A DNA stretch of 64,000 nucleotides from JBBQFI01 sp038237805 (lineage in GTDB: Bacteria; Verrucomicrobiota; Verrucomicrobiia; Chthoniobacterales; UBA10450), in the NCBI GenBank assembly GCA_038237805.1, contig JBBRYI010000006.1:146472-210471 (forward strand), given 5' to 3'. The translations under genes and the position numbers were made by a program. This document shows, in pieces, positions 26,638 to 35,816 of this stretch; the first letter of the stretch is position 1, and each line of letters begins with the position of its first letter. The notes beneath the pieces are model-generated. The model searched no databases. It had not been told where the DNA came from and worked only from the letters and a program-made list of their open reading frames with translations.

Positions 26638-27188
26638 GTCGCCTGTTCCAGATGATATCGCGGCAGCTTTTGATCAACCTCAACGCTCCACGCATCGATT
26701 CCACCGCGGAGACTTTTCACATTTTCAAAACCGTGACCTTGGAAATATGCCGCCGCGTCCATGCTTCGTGCGCCGTCATGATCATAAACGACAAGGAGAT
26801 TCTCTCGCGACCATTTACCCAGAATCTCCTGCATCAATTCCTGCGTGAACAATTGGGCATCCGTTAATTTAACCGCCTCGTATTCTTCGCGCGTCCGCAC
26901 ATCGAGAAGATTAATCTGCTCGCCGGCCGCGATTCGATCCGACAATTCGCGCGGCTCGATTTGCATCGCGCGATCGGCCGCATCACTCGCAACGATGTGT
27001 TCGGCCACTTCATCAACATTCAAATTGTCGTTTCTCGCGCAAAGTCCGGCCAGCGTTTCATCCGGACTGAACCCGCAGCTGCTGCAACCACCTATGTGGT
27101 ATTTGCGAAAGAGCGCCCTTTGCGCTCCGGGAAACTGTTCGAGCAGTTCCCGCATCGTGATGTTCGGATTGATGGCGGTGACATTCAT
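26634..27188 (-). CDS. DUF1858-like plus rhodanese-like protein without the catalytic cysteine
   Basis: A 184-residue protein. Residues 1-65 resemble DUF1858 (LFRKYHIGGCSSCGFSPDETL, cysteines 35 and 38), a small domain seen with redox and Fe-S proteins. Residues about 75-178 form a rhodanese fold (INLLDVRTREEYE, LRGGIDAWS). The active-site loop reads VYDHDGARS, with D136 where sulfurtransferases have the persulfide cysteine, so sulfur transfer by that route is unlikely. The stop overlaps the scaffold gene start, which places it in the Fe-S operon. The ATG gives the compact N-terminus; a TTG 39 bp upstream is less likely. Confidence 0.82.
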   Translation of the reverse strand: MNVTAINPNITMRELLEQFPGAQRALFRKYHIGGCSSCGFSPDETLAGLCARNDNLNVDEVAEHIVASDAADRAMQIEPRELSDRIAAGEQINLLDVRTREEYEAVKLTDAQLFTQELMQEILGKWSRENLLVVYDHDGARSMDAAAYFQGHGFENVKSLRGGIDAWSVEVDQKLPRYHLEQAT

Positions 27189-27251
27189 TCGCGGAATGAA
27201 TTTACGTGTTTGCGCCGGCTCGCGCAAACAAGCGTGAGACGCCGACGAATT

Positions 27252-28502
27252 CTAGAGCTTCGCCGGATCTTCCAGCAACTCAGCGACGCGTTTGAGCAAC
27301 CGTCCAGCACCACCGCCGTCGAGGCTACGATGATCGAAACTTAAGGTGAGCTCCGCTTGCGTAACGGGAAGGAATTGTTGTTTAGCTTCGTCCCAGTGCG
27401 GTGATTTTTTCCCGGCGCCCATTCCCAGCAGCAGCGTTTGATCGGGGAGAGGGATTGGCGTGCCCCAATCCAAACCGAATGTGCCGAAATTGGAAACGGA
27501 CGCGATGCCGCCACTCGTTAGGTCGGGTCCGAGGCGGCGTTTACGTGCAAGCTCAACGAGTTCGTTGTAACGCGCGGTCATGTCGGCGAGCGACGTTTGG
27601 TCGGCCGCGCGAATTACCGGAACCATAATGCCGTCCTGTGCTTCGACCGCGACCCCAATATCGATCGAGTCGGCTTGAATCACGCGGTCGCCGATGAGAC
27701 GCGCGGCAGCCGCAGGATTTTCCGCGAGCGCGAGGGCGAGGGCCCGCACGACGTAAAGTGCCGGGCCCGGTTTCGCTTCGCGCTCTTTGCGGTCGTCAAG
27801 CACTGCGTCGAGCGCTACCGATAGGCCAACCGTCGCGAGCGGCCGCGTCCAACTGCGACGCATGGCATCGGCCACCCCAGTGCGAATAGCGCTGGGCTTT
27901 TCCGCCGATTGCTTTTCGATTCCGCTAAGAAAATTTTCGAGGTCCTTGATCGTGACACGGCCCGCAGTTCCGCTGCCTGCGATGGCGGCGAGATCAGCAC
28001 TCGTTAGGCTGAGTTCGGCCATGCGCGCGCGCACGCGCGGTGAAAGATAACCAGCCCCTTTCGCGCCCGCGGGCACGGGCAATCCACCCGTTTGATCGGA
28101 GTGTGAAGCGGTCGGCACCGGAGCGAGACCTTTTTCATCGACCTGGAAATGAGAACCGCTGCCGTTTGTTTTCGAAGTCTCTTCTTCGCGACCAGGAATT
28201 TCCTTGGCGACTTCGCCTTTTGGCGGCGCGGTCTTTTTCACCAACCGCGATGCATCCGCTTCGCTCGCTTCGATCAACCCAAGCACCGTGCCGACTGCAT
28301 AAGTTCCTTTCACTTCGGCATTGATCTTGGCGATCTCGCCTGCGCAGGGCGTCGTCACGCCCATGACAGCCTTGTCGGTTTCGACTTCGATGATTTCCTG
28401 GTCAGCTACGACTTTCTCGCCGGGTTTGACTTTAATCGCGACGATGGTGGCTTCGGCCATCGATTCGCCGAGCTGCGGCATGGTGATCGGAACTTGAGGC
28501 AT
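27252..28502 (-). CDS. Dihydrolipoamide acyltransferase (E2) of a 2-oxoacid dehydrogenase complex
   Basis: The core of the complex, passing the acyl group from the lipoyl arm to CoA. It has 416 residues. The N-terminal lipoyl domain carries the modified lysine in EVETDKAVM. A peripheral-subunit-binding segment (about 155-190, SPRVRARMAELSLTSADL) is followed by the catalytic domain ending FDHRSLDGGGAG, where the histidine and aspartate are the usual DHRxxDG pair. It follows E1beta by 4 bp. A pyruvate substrate is most likely, but branched-chain oxoacids cannot be excluded. Confidence 0.9.
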   Translation of the reverse strand: MPQVPITMPQLGESMAEATIVAIKVKPGEKVVADQEIIEVETDKAVMGVTTPCAGEIAKINAEVKGTYAVGTVLGLIEASEADASRLVKKTAPPKGEVAKEIPGREEETSKTNGSGSHFQVDEKGLAPVPTASHSDQTGGLPVPAGAKGAGYLSPRVRARMAELSLTSADLAAIAGSGTAGRVTIKDLENFLSGIEKQSAEKPSAIRTGVADAMRRSWTRPLATVGLSVALDAVLDDRKEREAKPGPALYVVRALALALAENPAAAARLIGDRVIQADSIDIGVAVEAQDGIMVPVIRAADQTSLADMTARYNELVELARKRRLGPDLTSGGIASVSNFGTFGLDWGTPIPLPDQTLLLGMGAGKKSPHWDEAKQQFLPVTQAELTLSFDHRSLDGGGAGRLLKRVAELLEDPAKL

Positions 28503-28506
28503 AACC

Positions 28507-29475
28507 TTACTCCGCCAAAATTTGTCGCGCTTTCGCCGCGATCGTCTTCATGTTTGGGCGATGCTCGGCCCAGAGATTGGGATGATAGGGAATCGGCGTG
28601 TCCTTTGCGTTGATGCGGGCAGGCGCGGCGTCGAGCAGATGAAAACCTTCCGTGGCGACGCGCGCGATCACCTCCGCGGTGGCACCGCCCCAGGGAAATG
28701 ATTCTCCGACACAGAGCAAACGCCCCGTGCGCGCGACCGACGCGAGGACGGTGTCGGTATCAAGCGGTTTGACTGTGCGCAGGTCGACGACTTCGATTTC
28801 ATAACCTTCCGCCGCAAATTCATTCGCGACCGACAAAGCTTCGTGCACCATCGCGCTGTAAGTCACGATGCTAAGGTCGCGCCCGGGCCTAACGACTCGT
28901 GCGCGGCCGACCGGCAGCCCGCTCTCCGGCAATTTGTCGGCCTTGAGATGGTAGTAGAGATATTTGTGCTCGCAGTAAATAACCGGGTCGTCGATTGCGA
29001 CCGCGTCGATCAACATCGTGTAGGCGTCCTCGACGGTCGCCGGAGTCATCACAACCAATCCGGGATAATGCGCATAGATCGCCTCCATGCTTTGGCTGTG
29101 AAAGGGTCCGCTGCCTTTCGTGCCGCCACTCGGGAGGCGCACCGTGATCGGACACGGCGTTTGCGTGCGCCAGAATTGCGTGCCGGCATTATTCAAAATC
29201 TGATTGAGCGCGATGCTGGAAAAATCGGCGAATTGCATTTCCACAATCGGGCGCATTCCTTCCATGGCCGCACCGATCGCAGTCCCGATAATTGCGTCTT
29301 CGCTGATGGGTGCATTCAGAATGCGCCCGGGAAATTCCGCGTCGAGACCTTTGGTGGCCTTAAATGCACCGCCGAATTTTCCGCCGACATCCTGCCCGTA
29401 GATGTAGACGCGTTCGTCTTCGCGCAACAAACGCGCCTGCGCTTCCCGGATCGCTTCGAGGTAGGAGACGCTCAC
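28507..29475 (-). CDS. 2-oxoacid dehydrogenase E1 component, beta subunit
   Basis: The beta half of the thiamine-dependent E1 that decarboxylates pyruvate or a related oxoacid. It has 322 residues from the GTG that overlaps the E1alpha stop (GTGA); upstream codons in the frame lie inside E1alpha. Family motifs include YIYGQDVGGKFGGAF, NAPISEDAIIGTAIGAA, EMQFADF and the C-terminal LCVGESFPWGGATAEV. It is tightly coupled to E1alpha before and E2 after. Confidence 0.92.
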   Translation of the reverse strand: MSVSYLEAIREAQARLLREDERVYIYGQDVGGKFGGAFKATKGLDAEFPGRILNAPISEDAIIGTAIGAAMEGMRPIVEMQFADFSSIALNQILNNAGTQFWRTQTPCPITVRLPSGGTKGSGPFHSQSMEAIYAHYPGLVVMTPATVEDAYTMLIDAVAIDDPVIYCEHKYLYYHLKADKLPESGLPVGRARVVRPGRDLSIVTYSAMVHEALSVANEFAAEGYEIEVVDLRTVKPLDTDTVLASVARTGRLLCVGESFPWGGATAEVIARVATEGFHLLDAAPARINAKDTPIPYHPNLWAEHRPNMKTIAAKARQILAE

Positions 29476-30503
29476 GGAATTCGATCCATCATTTCGCGCG
29501 TCGAAAACGCGCACCAATCTTCTTCGCTACCGATCGGCGCATCTTCCTGTTGCGCGGTCGTCACGGCCTCTTCCACTTTAGCGACCGCTTCGGCGCGCCA
29601 TTGCTGCAGTGTTTCCTTATCGGCTAGTTTTTGTTCGCTGATCGTTTGCTCGGTGCGCACCAGCGGATCCTGCGCGAACGGTTCGCGTTTGATATCGTCG
29701 CTGACGTAGCTCGCGTCGTCGTGCTCGCCGTGACCAGCCAGGCGCAAAGTCGATGCGACCACGAGCTGTGGCGAACCGCCAGCACGCGAACGTTTCACCG
29801 CGCTGCCGATGACATCGAGACATTGCGCGAGATCGGTGCCGTCAATCGTGTGCCCTTCAAACCCATATCCAATCGCGCGATCGACCAGATCGTTACAGGC
29901 AAACTCGCGGTCATTTGCCGTGGAGTAAGCATAATGGTTGTTCGTCGCCACGAGCACGAACGGCACGCGCTCGACCGCGGCGATGTTCATGCCTTCATGC
30001 GTCGCGCCGGTCTGCATGCCACCTTCGCCGATAGTCGTTAGGCCGACGAAATTTTTTTCACCCTTCATCCGCTTCGCAAGCAATTTGCCTACGACCACCG
30101 GCATCATCGCACCGAGATGGCTTATCATCGCGAGCTGCCCCGTTTCCCATGAACCGCGATGAATATTGCCATCGCGTCCACGCATCGGCCCCTGACGCGA
30201 ACCAAGATAAGTACGCGCGACATCAACGAGCGGTTCGCCAAACGCGGAACGTCCCGCCTGATCGCGAATCAAGGGCGCGAATACATCGCCTTTTTGCAAA
30301 AACATTCCGCAGGCCACGCTCACTGCTTCCTGACCGCGGCCGATATAAACGCCGCCGGTAATCATGCCGCCGCGATAAAGGCTCGCGAGTTTTTCTTCGA
30401 AAACACGCGTGAGCAGCATCCAGCGATAAGCTTCGAGATAACGCTCGTGTGGCGCTGATGTTGCCTTCGGGACTTTGGTGCGCCGGGGCGCCGTCTGAAG
30501 CAT
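29472..30503 (-). CDS. 2-oxoacid dehydrogenase E1 component, alpha subunit
   Basis: The alpha half of the E1 enzyme, holding the ThDP motif that begins GEGGMQTGATHEG and ends with NN before HYAYST. YIGRGQEAVSVACGM, RDGNIHRG and the phosphorylation-loop-like region YVSDD are typical of the family. It has 343 residues from the ATG chosen; the frame is open for 12 more codons without a better start. The gene lies 53 bp downstream of smc on the same strand, and the E1alpha-E1beta-E2 order is that of a pdhABC-type operon. No E3 is in the window. Confidence 0.92.
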   Translation of the reverse strand: MLQTAPRRTKVPKATSAPHERYLEAYRWMLLTRVFEEKLASLYRGGMITGGVYIGRGQEAVSVACGMFLQKGDVFAPLIRDQAGRSAFGEPLVDVARTYLGSRQGPMRGRDGNIHRGSWETGQLAMISHLGAMMPVVVGKLLAKRMKGEKNFVGLTTIGEGGMQTGATHEGMNIAAVERVPFVLVATNNHYAYSTANDREFACNDLVDRAIGYGFEGHTIDGTDLAQCLDVIGSAVKRSRAGGSPQLVVASTLRLAGHGEHDDASYVSDDIKREPFAQDPLVRTEQTISEQKLADKETLQQWRAEAVAKVEEAVTTAQQEDAPIGSEEDWCAFSTREMMDRIP

Positions 30504-30556
30504 CCGACGATTTTGGCAGCAACCTCCGTATTGCGCCAAATGTTTTTTGGATCGCG

Positions 30557-33500
30557 TTAACGCGTCGCGGCGATACTACGTGGGCGCTCTGTTGCTTCGA
30601 GCGCAAATTGAGGCTGCGTTGGCTTCTCTTCCGCGGCCGGTCGCGCCCCATTTTGCTCTGCCGTTTGCGGACCAGCCAATTTCATTCCGACCAATTTGCT
30701 TATGCCGCGCTCTTCCATGGTTACACCGTAAAGAATGTCGGACTTGGCAATCGTGCGTTTGTTATGCGTGATAATGATGAACTGACTTTGCTTAACGAAT
30801 CGTTCGAGAACGCGGATAAAACGGTTGATATTACTTTCATCCAGCGGCGCGTCCATTTCGTCGAGAATGCAGAACGGACTCGGTCGCACCATGTAGATGG
30901 CAAAGAGTAACGCCACCGCCGTCATGGTGCGCTCGCCGCCGGAAAGAAGCGAAATACTTTGCAATTGTTTGCCCAACGGCTTCGCCGTGATTTCTATGCC
31001 GCAATTAAGCGGATCGTTTTCATCCACGAGCGAGAGATCCGCGCGTCCGCCGCCAAACATTTCGCCAAACATCTCGCGAAAATTCGCCCCCACCTGGGTG
31101 AAGGTTTCCGCGAACAGTTTGCGCGTGGTATTGTTGATGTGCGTGATGGCATCGAGCAGCTTGCGTCGCGACGCGGTCAGATCGTTGTTTTGCGTTTCGA
31201 GAAAGCGATGACGCTCTTCCAGCTCGTCGTACTCGTGCACGGCATCGAGATTGACCGGTCCCATGTTATCGAGCTGGTGGGTGAGCTCCGCAATGAGTTC
31301 TTCGACACGCGAATCATCGACTTCGACTTCCGTCTTCGGTTCTGATTTCGCAACCGTTGACTCTGTTTCAGGAGCCCCCCGTCGCCTTAACTGCACCTGT
31401 AACGTCTTACTGAAAGCGAATTGATCGCGCTCGAACTCGCGCAGATCGACCTGATAGCGTCGCATCGCATGTTCCGCCAGATTTTCGGCGCGCAGTTGCA
31501 ATTGCGTTTGGCGCACTTCTTCTTTTCCCCGTAGGTCGCGCACATCGTTCAGTGAATTGCGCAGGCCGCGCAGCTCGGTCTCAAGGGCAGTGACAGCTTC
31601 CAGCCGCGTCGTGCGCTGCTCCGCGATCTGCTTCGCTTCTGCTTCCGCCGCTGCGCACTCAGTCGTTTGTTGTGCAATCTCCGTTTCCGCTGCGCTGGAT
31701 TCCTTTTTCTGAAACGCGATACGCTCGTGATATTTGGTCACGTCGCCGCGCCGCGCCGCGATGAGTTCGGCGAGCTCGGCCTCGCGCGCCGCCATCGGTT
31801 GGCGTTGATTGAGCAGGTTCTCCTGGCGCTGCCGCTCCGTCGCAACCGCCAGCCGCAATTCGTTCAGTTGCTCTGCCGCTTCTTCTTCGAGGAGGAGGGC
31901 GCCTTCTTTTGCCGTCTCGAGCTCTTTCAGTATTCCCTGTTGTTCGGCGATCGTTTCCCGATGAGTCGCCAGCTCGCTTTCAAGTTCACCGATTCGCGCA
32001 TCTGCGGCTTGTATCTGTTGATCGAGTGTTCCTTTTTCATTCTCTAAAACCTCGAGCTTCCGCTCAACTTCCTGCTGCTCGCGTTCAACGAGCTGAATTT
32101 GCCCGCTGGCATTGGAATGACTGAGATGTGCGGCCTGGTGCTGCTCTCGCGCTTGTTCGAGATTCTCTTTTGCTGACTCCAGTTGCGTGTTTGCCGCCGA
32201 ACATTCAGCAACGAGTGCGGACCGTTTTTCTTCCAGAGCAGCGCATTCCCGCTGCAAAACTTCAATGCGCACTTTTCGCTCGAGCAATGAGTCAGCTTGC
32301 GCGTTCGCTACTCCGCCAAAAACAATTCCCTCTTCGGAAATAAATTCACCACTGAGAGTCGCAAACCTAAGCTGCTTGAAATTTCTCTTTAGCGTCAAAG
32401 CATCGCGAAGGTCCTGCACGATCGCTACATTATGCAGCAATCGCCTAACGAGTGGTTGCAGCGCTTCGGGCGCAGAAATCTTGTCGACTGCCCAGGCGAG
32501 TGCGTCTTCAGGAAGATTCTCCGGAACCGGCGGCGCCTCCATAAAACCGGTAAGCGCGAGCGCGGCCTGTCCAAGTTTTTTGTTCGAAAGCGTAGCCATG
32601 ATCTCAATGGCCAGCTCGCTGTCTTGCAAAACAACCGCGTGCGTATTTCGACCGAGCGCGGCTTCAACGGCGCCAACGTACTGGCGCTCGACGTTAAGAT
32701 GCGAAACAAGGGCGCCCGCGAGAGCCGGTCCAAATCTCTCCGGTTGATCGAGGCCGCGTAAGACAGCCTGCGAACCTTTCGCGAGTCCTTCGCCTTCCTC
32801 ATTTAACTGGCGGAGGACTTCCAGACGCGATTGTTTCTCAGCAACTTCGCGTTCGAGCGCGACCAGATGCTGCTGCCCTTCGGCGATCGCACTCTCCATT
32901 TTTCGCAATTGCTTTTCTGTCTCAAGCGCGTGACTGGCCGATTTCTGCGACGCGTCCTGTTCATGCCGCAGCGAATCGCGCGCGCCGCTCAGTCTTGTCG
33001 CAATCTCATCCCGTTGGCGAACCGCAATGGAGATTGCACTTTCCAAATCGGCGATCCGAGCTGTAGTCGCCTCCCGTCGCGCCTCGTTGCCGCTAAGTTC
33101 TCCTTCGAGCGCGGAAATTCTCGCTTCCAGCTTTGAAACGGAAAGGCGCAGATCATTCAATTGTTCTTCACGTTGCCCGCGCTCGGCGCGCAGTTGCGCG
33201 GCCCTTTCGTTCCATTGCGCGAGCTCGTCTTCTTTTGTCGCGAGCAGCCGCTGAGTTTTTTCAATGAGCAGATCAGCTTCGTGAATTTGCGATTCCTGCT
33301 CCGTTCGTTTTGCCTCAGCCGCATTGATGTCGCCGCGATAGCGCTCGATCAATTCGAAGAATTCCTCTTCGCGTTGTTGGTTGAATTGAATGCGATTGCG
33401 GTGCGCGGAAATTTCGCTTTGTAACTGCTGCACGCGCGCGCGTCCCTCCGCGATCCTGTCATCGATCTCATCCAGTTCGTGCCGTTCATCTGTCAGACGA

Positions 33501-34300
33501 TCCTCGCCCGTTTCGATCTTGGTTTGCGTGGCCCGCTCCAACTGCCCGAGACGCTCACTTTCCGCGCGACATTTAGCCAGTTGATTTTCGAGTTGATCGA
33601 ACTGTTTGCGGGAATGGTGCGTATCGAGAATGCGCAAATCGGCGTGTAAGGCCTGGTATCGCCGCGCTTTTCCCGCCTGACGCTGCAGCGATCCGATCTG
33701 CCGCTTCACTTCTTTAATGATGTCGCCTATGCGCAAAAGATTCGCTTCCGTCGCTTCCAATTTGCGGAGCGCCTCGCGTTTAAGCGTTTTGTATTTCGTG
33801 ATTCCGGCAGCTTCTTCAAAAACGGCGCGCCGATCTTCCGGCCGCGAGCTTAGAATCAAATCGATCTTGCCTTGCTCCATCATCGAGTAGGCGCTGCGAC
33901 CAACTCCGGTATCAGCAAATAAACTGTTAATGTCCTTCAAACGGCAAACCGTTTTGTTGAGGAGATATTCTGAATTGCCATCGCGATAAACACGGCGCGT
34001 TACGCGCACGTCGTGCCAATCGACGCCGAGTTCCTGGCCGCAGTTTGTAAATGTTAGCGAAACTTCCGCAAACCCGAGAGGCTTGCGGGTGTCGGTTCCG
34101 TTGAAAATGACGTCCGCCATCTCGCCGCCACGCAACGCTTTGGCCGATTGTTCGCCGAGCACCCAGCGCACGGCGTCGAGCACATTCGATTTGCCGCAAC
34201 CATTAGGACCGACAATGGCTGTGACGCCTTCGTGAAAATCAAAAACAGTTTTATCGGCGAAAGATTTGAAGCCGAAAAGCTCGAGTGATTGCAGGTGCAT
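30557..34300 (-). CDS. smc: Chromosome segregation protein SMC
   Basis: Large ATPase that folds chromosomal DNA with ScpA and ScpB. It has 1247 residues. Walker A GPNGCGKS is at 31-38. Two long coiled coils (about 170-500 and 680-1020) flank a hinge with GLDQPERFGPALAGALVSH. The C-terminal half-ATPase shows LLSGGERTMTAVALL and the Walker B segment CILDEMDAPLDESN. It is the first gene of the minus-strand series that runs through the dehydrogenase complex; scpA and scpB are not nearby. Confidence 0.96.
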   Translation of the reverse strand: MHLQSLELFGFKSFADKTVFDFHEGVTAIVGPNGCGKSNVLDAVRWVLGEQSAKALRGGEMADVIFNGTDTRKPLGFAEVSLTFTNCGQELGVDWHDVRVTRRVYRDGNSEYLLNKTVCRLKDINSLFADTGVGRSAYSMMEQGKIDLILSSRPEDRRAVFEEAAGITKYKTLKREALRKLEATEANLLRIGDIIKEVKRQIGSLQRQAGKARRYQALHADLRILDTHHSRKQFDQLENQLAKCRAESERLGQLERATQTKIETGEDRLTDERHELDEIDDRIAEGRARVQQLQSEISAHRNRIQFNQQREEEFFELIERYRGDINAAEAKRTEQESQIHEADLLIEKTQRLLATKEDELAQWNERAAQLRAERGQREEQLNDLRLSVSKLEARISALEGELSGNEARREATTARIADLESAISIAVRQRDEIATRLSGARDSLRHEQDASQKSASHALETEKQLRKMESAIAEGQQHLVALEREVAEKQSRLEVLRQLNEEGEGLAKGSQAVLRGLDQPERFGPALAGALVSHLNVERQYVGAVEAALGRNTHAVVLQDSELAIEIMATLSNKKLGQAALALTGFMEAPPVPENLPEDALAWAVDKISAPEALQPLVRRLLHNVAIVQDLRDALTLKRNFKQLRFATLSGEFISEEGIVFGGVANAQADSLLERKVRIEVLQRECAALEEKRSALVAECSAANTQLESAKENLEQAREQHQAAHLSHSNASGQIQLVEREQQEVERKLEVLENEKGTLDQQIQAADARIGELESELATHRETIAEQQGILKELETAKEGALLLEEEAAEQLNELRLAVATERQRQENLLNQRQPMAAREAELAELIAARRGDVTKYHERIAFQKKESSAAETEIAQQTTECAAAEAEAKQIAEQRTTRLEAVTALETELRGLRNSLNDVRDLRGKEEVRQTQLQLRAENLAEHAMRRYQVDLREFERDQFAFSKTLQVQLRRRGAPETESTVAKSEPKTEVEVDDSRVEELIAELTHQLDNMGPVNLDAVHEYDELEERHRFLETQNNDLTASRRKLLDAITHINNTTRKLFAETFTQVGANFREMFGEMFGGGRADLSLVDENDPLNCGIEITAKPLGKQLQSISLLSGGERTMTAVALLFAIYMVRPSPFCILDEMDAPLDESNINRFIRVLERFVKQSQFIIITHNKRTIAKSDILYGVTMEERGISKLVGMKLAGPQTAEQNGARPAAEEKPTQPQFALEATERPRSIAATR

Positions 34301-34376
34301 CCAGACCCTAACGAGGAGTTATGGTGCGTATTACAGCCTTCTCGGGCTAGTGACAAGCATTTTCCTACAATTCAGA

Positions 34377-34395
34377 GGGGGCCAAGCAGGCCCCC
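34377..34395 (-). terminator. GC-rich hairpin after the APC permease gene
   Basis: GGGGGCC, a five-base loop AAGCA, then GGCCCCC: a perfect 7-bp stem 16 bp past the permease stop. No run of T follows on either strand, so it is either an intrinsic terminator of weak form or an RNA-stabilising hairpin ahead of smc. Confidence 0.45.
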
Positions 34396-34411
34396 GGCAC
34401 AAGATATGGTG

Positions 34412-35725
34412 CTACAGCCGCGCAGCTGTTACCCGTCGCGCGACGAATAAGATCGACGCGACAGCGAGGCAAATTCCGGTGACGGCAAACTCTTTTGTCG
34501 ATGCATGCACGAGAATCCAAGCGATCACCGCGATGGCGAGCACGGGAATGACGGGCGCGCCCGGAATGTGAAATGGTGGCCCGTCGGTTCGAACTTTACG
34601 CCTCATTAATTCCAACGCTGCCGCGCAGCAAAGAATGTAAAGCAACAACACGGCGACGTTCGCGAGAACAGCGAGTTGTTGAAATGTCGAGTTGAGCGAG
34701 AGGACAAACACAATCACGCAGTAGCTGATGATGGCGATGTCGGGCGTGTGGAAACGAGGATGAACGTGTGCGAACCACGCCGGCAAAACGCCGTCGCGTC
34801 CAAATGCAAAAATAACCCGCGGCGAACTCAAGATGTCGCTGGTGATGAAACCGAATGCGGAAATCGTCGCGCCCACGAGCATCAATGTTCGTCCAGCGCT
34901 TCCAAGAAAACGAGCGGCAGCTTCCGCGAGGGGAGCGCCTGGATGTTTTGCTAATTCGCCGCCAAGAATGCCTTGCCCAACGAGTTGAATTAAAATGTAA
35001 AGAATGGTCGTTAGGATAAGCGACGTGTAAATCGCGCGCGGAACTGTGCGCGCCGGATTTTTCACTTCGCCGCTTGGGACAAGGGCGACTTCAATTCCGG
35101 CAAAGGCGAAAATGAGGAGCAGAACAGCGTCGCCAATCGGCTTCGCTCCCGGCCATTGAGGCACGGCAATCGCGCCCCGCTTAAGAAAGAAAATTCCTAC
35201 GAGAACGAAAATAAGAAGCGGGATCACCTTTATCAGAGTGACGGCTTCGACCGCGTGAGTGCCGGCACGCACGCCACGAATGTTGATCCAGGCCAACGCG
35301 GCTAGAACCACAAATACAATGCCGAAATGTCCGAGTGGGGTCGCAAAGAGTGGGTGCGCGGCGCCAACCGTCACAGCGAAAACACTAATGACGCCTGAGA
35401 CGCTGAGGATTGCAGTGAGGAAGAAGAGAGTGCCCGCCAGGAATCCAATGTAGCGCCCGAAGGCGACCTCGACGTAGGCGTAAAGCCCGCCCGTGAGCGA
35501 TACGCGACTACCCGCGATGGCGAACGATGTCACCACCATCGCCATCACAACGGCGCAGACGAGAAAGGCAAAAGGCGATGCCGAGCCGAGCTTCGCCGCG
35601 ACCAATGCGGGCAAAACAAAAATGCCCGCACCGATGGTGGTATTAACGATGTTCGCGGTAAGGCCCGGCACTCCGATCGCGCGGACGAGCTTTTGTTCGG
35701 CTTGCGAAACGTCGAGCACGCTCAT
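34412..35725 (-). CDS. APC family amino acid permease
   Basis: Inner-membrane transporter of 437 residues with about 12 helices. The first helix motif (VNTTIGAGIFVLPALVA) carries the GxG-type substrate site of the amino acid-polyamine-organocation superfamily, and IFAFAGIEVALVPSGEVKNP in helix 6 supports it. The ATG at MSVLDVSQ is preferred; the frame continues 17 codons upstream with basic, unlikely sequence. The specific amino acid cannot be told. It diverges from the M20 peptidase gene, which may feed on the same peptides or amino acids. Confidence 0.88.
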   Translation of the reverse strand: MSVLDVSQAEQKLVRAIGVPGLTANIVNTTIGAGIFVLPALVAAKLGSASPFAFLVCAVVMAMVVTSFAIAGSRVSLTGGLYAYVEVAFGRYIGFLAGTLFFLTAILSVSGVISVFAVTVGAAHPLFATPLGHFGIVFVVLAALAWINIRGVRAGTHAVEAVTLIKVIPLLIFVLVGIFFLKRGAIAVPQWPGAKPIGDAVLLLIFAFAGIEVALVPSGEVKNPARTVPRAIYTSLILTTILYILIQLVGQGILGGELAKHPGAPLAEAAARFLGSAGRTLMLVGATISAFGFITSDILSSPRVIFAFGRDGVLPAWFAHVHPRFHTPDIAIISYCVIVFVLSLNSTFQQLAVLANVAVLLLYILCCAAALELMRRKVRTDGPPFHIPGAPVIPVLAIAVIAWILVHASTKEFAVTGICLAVASILFVARRVTAARL

Positions 35726-35816
35726 GGGCGGGGAGTGTAGCTGGGCTCGTCGGACCCGGCTACAGCTATCACGCAATTAATAGGCAAACGGCGAAAAGTT
35801 GTTTAACGTCTCCGCT

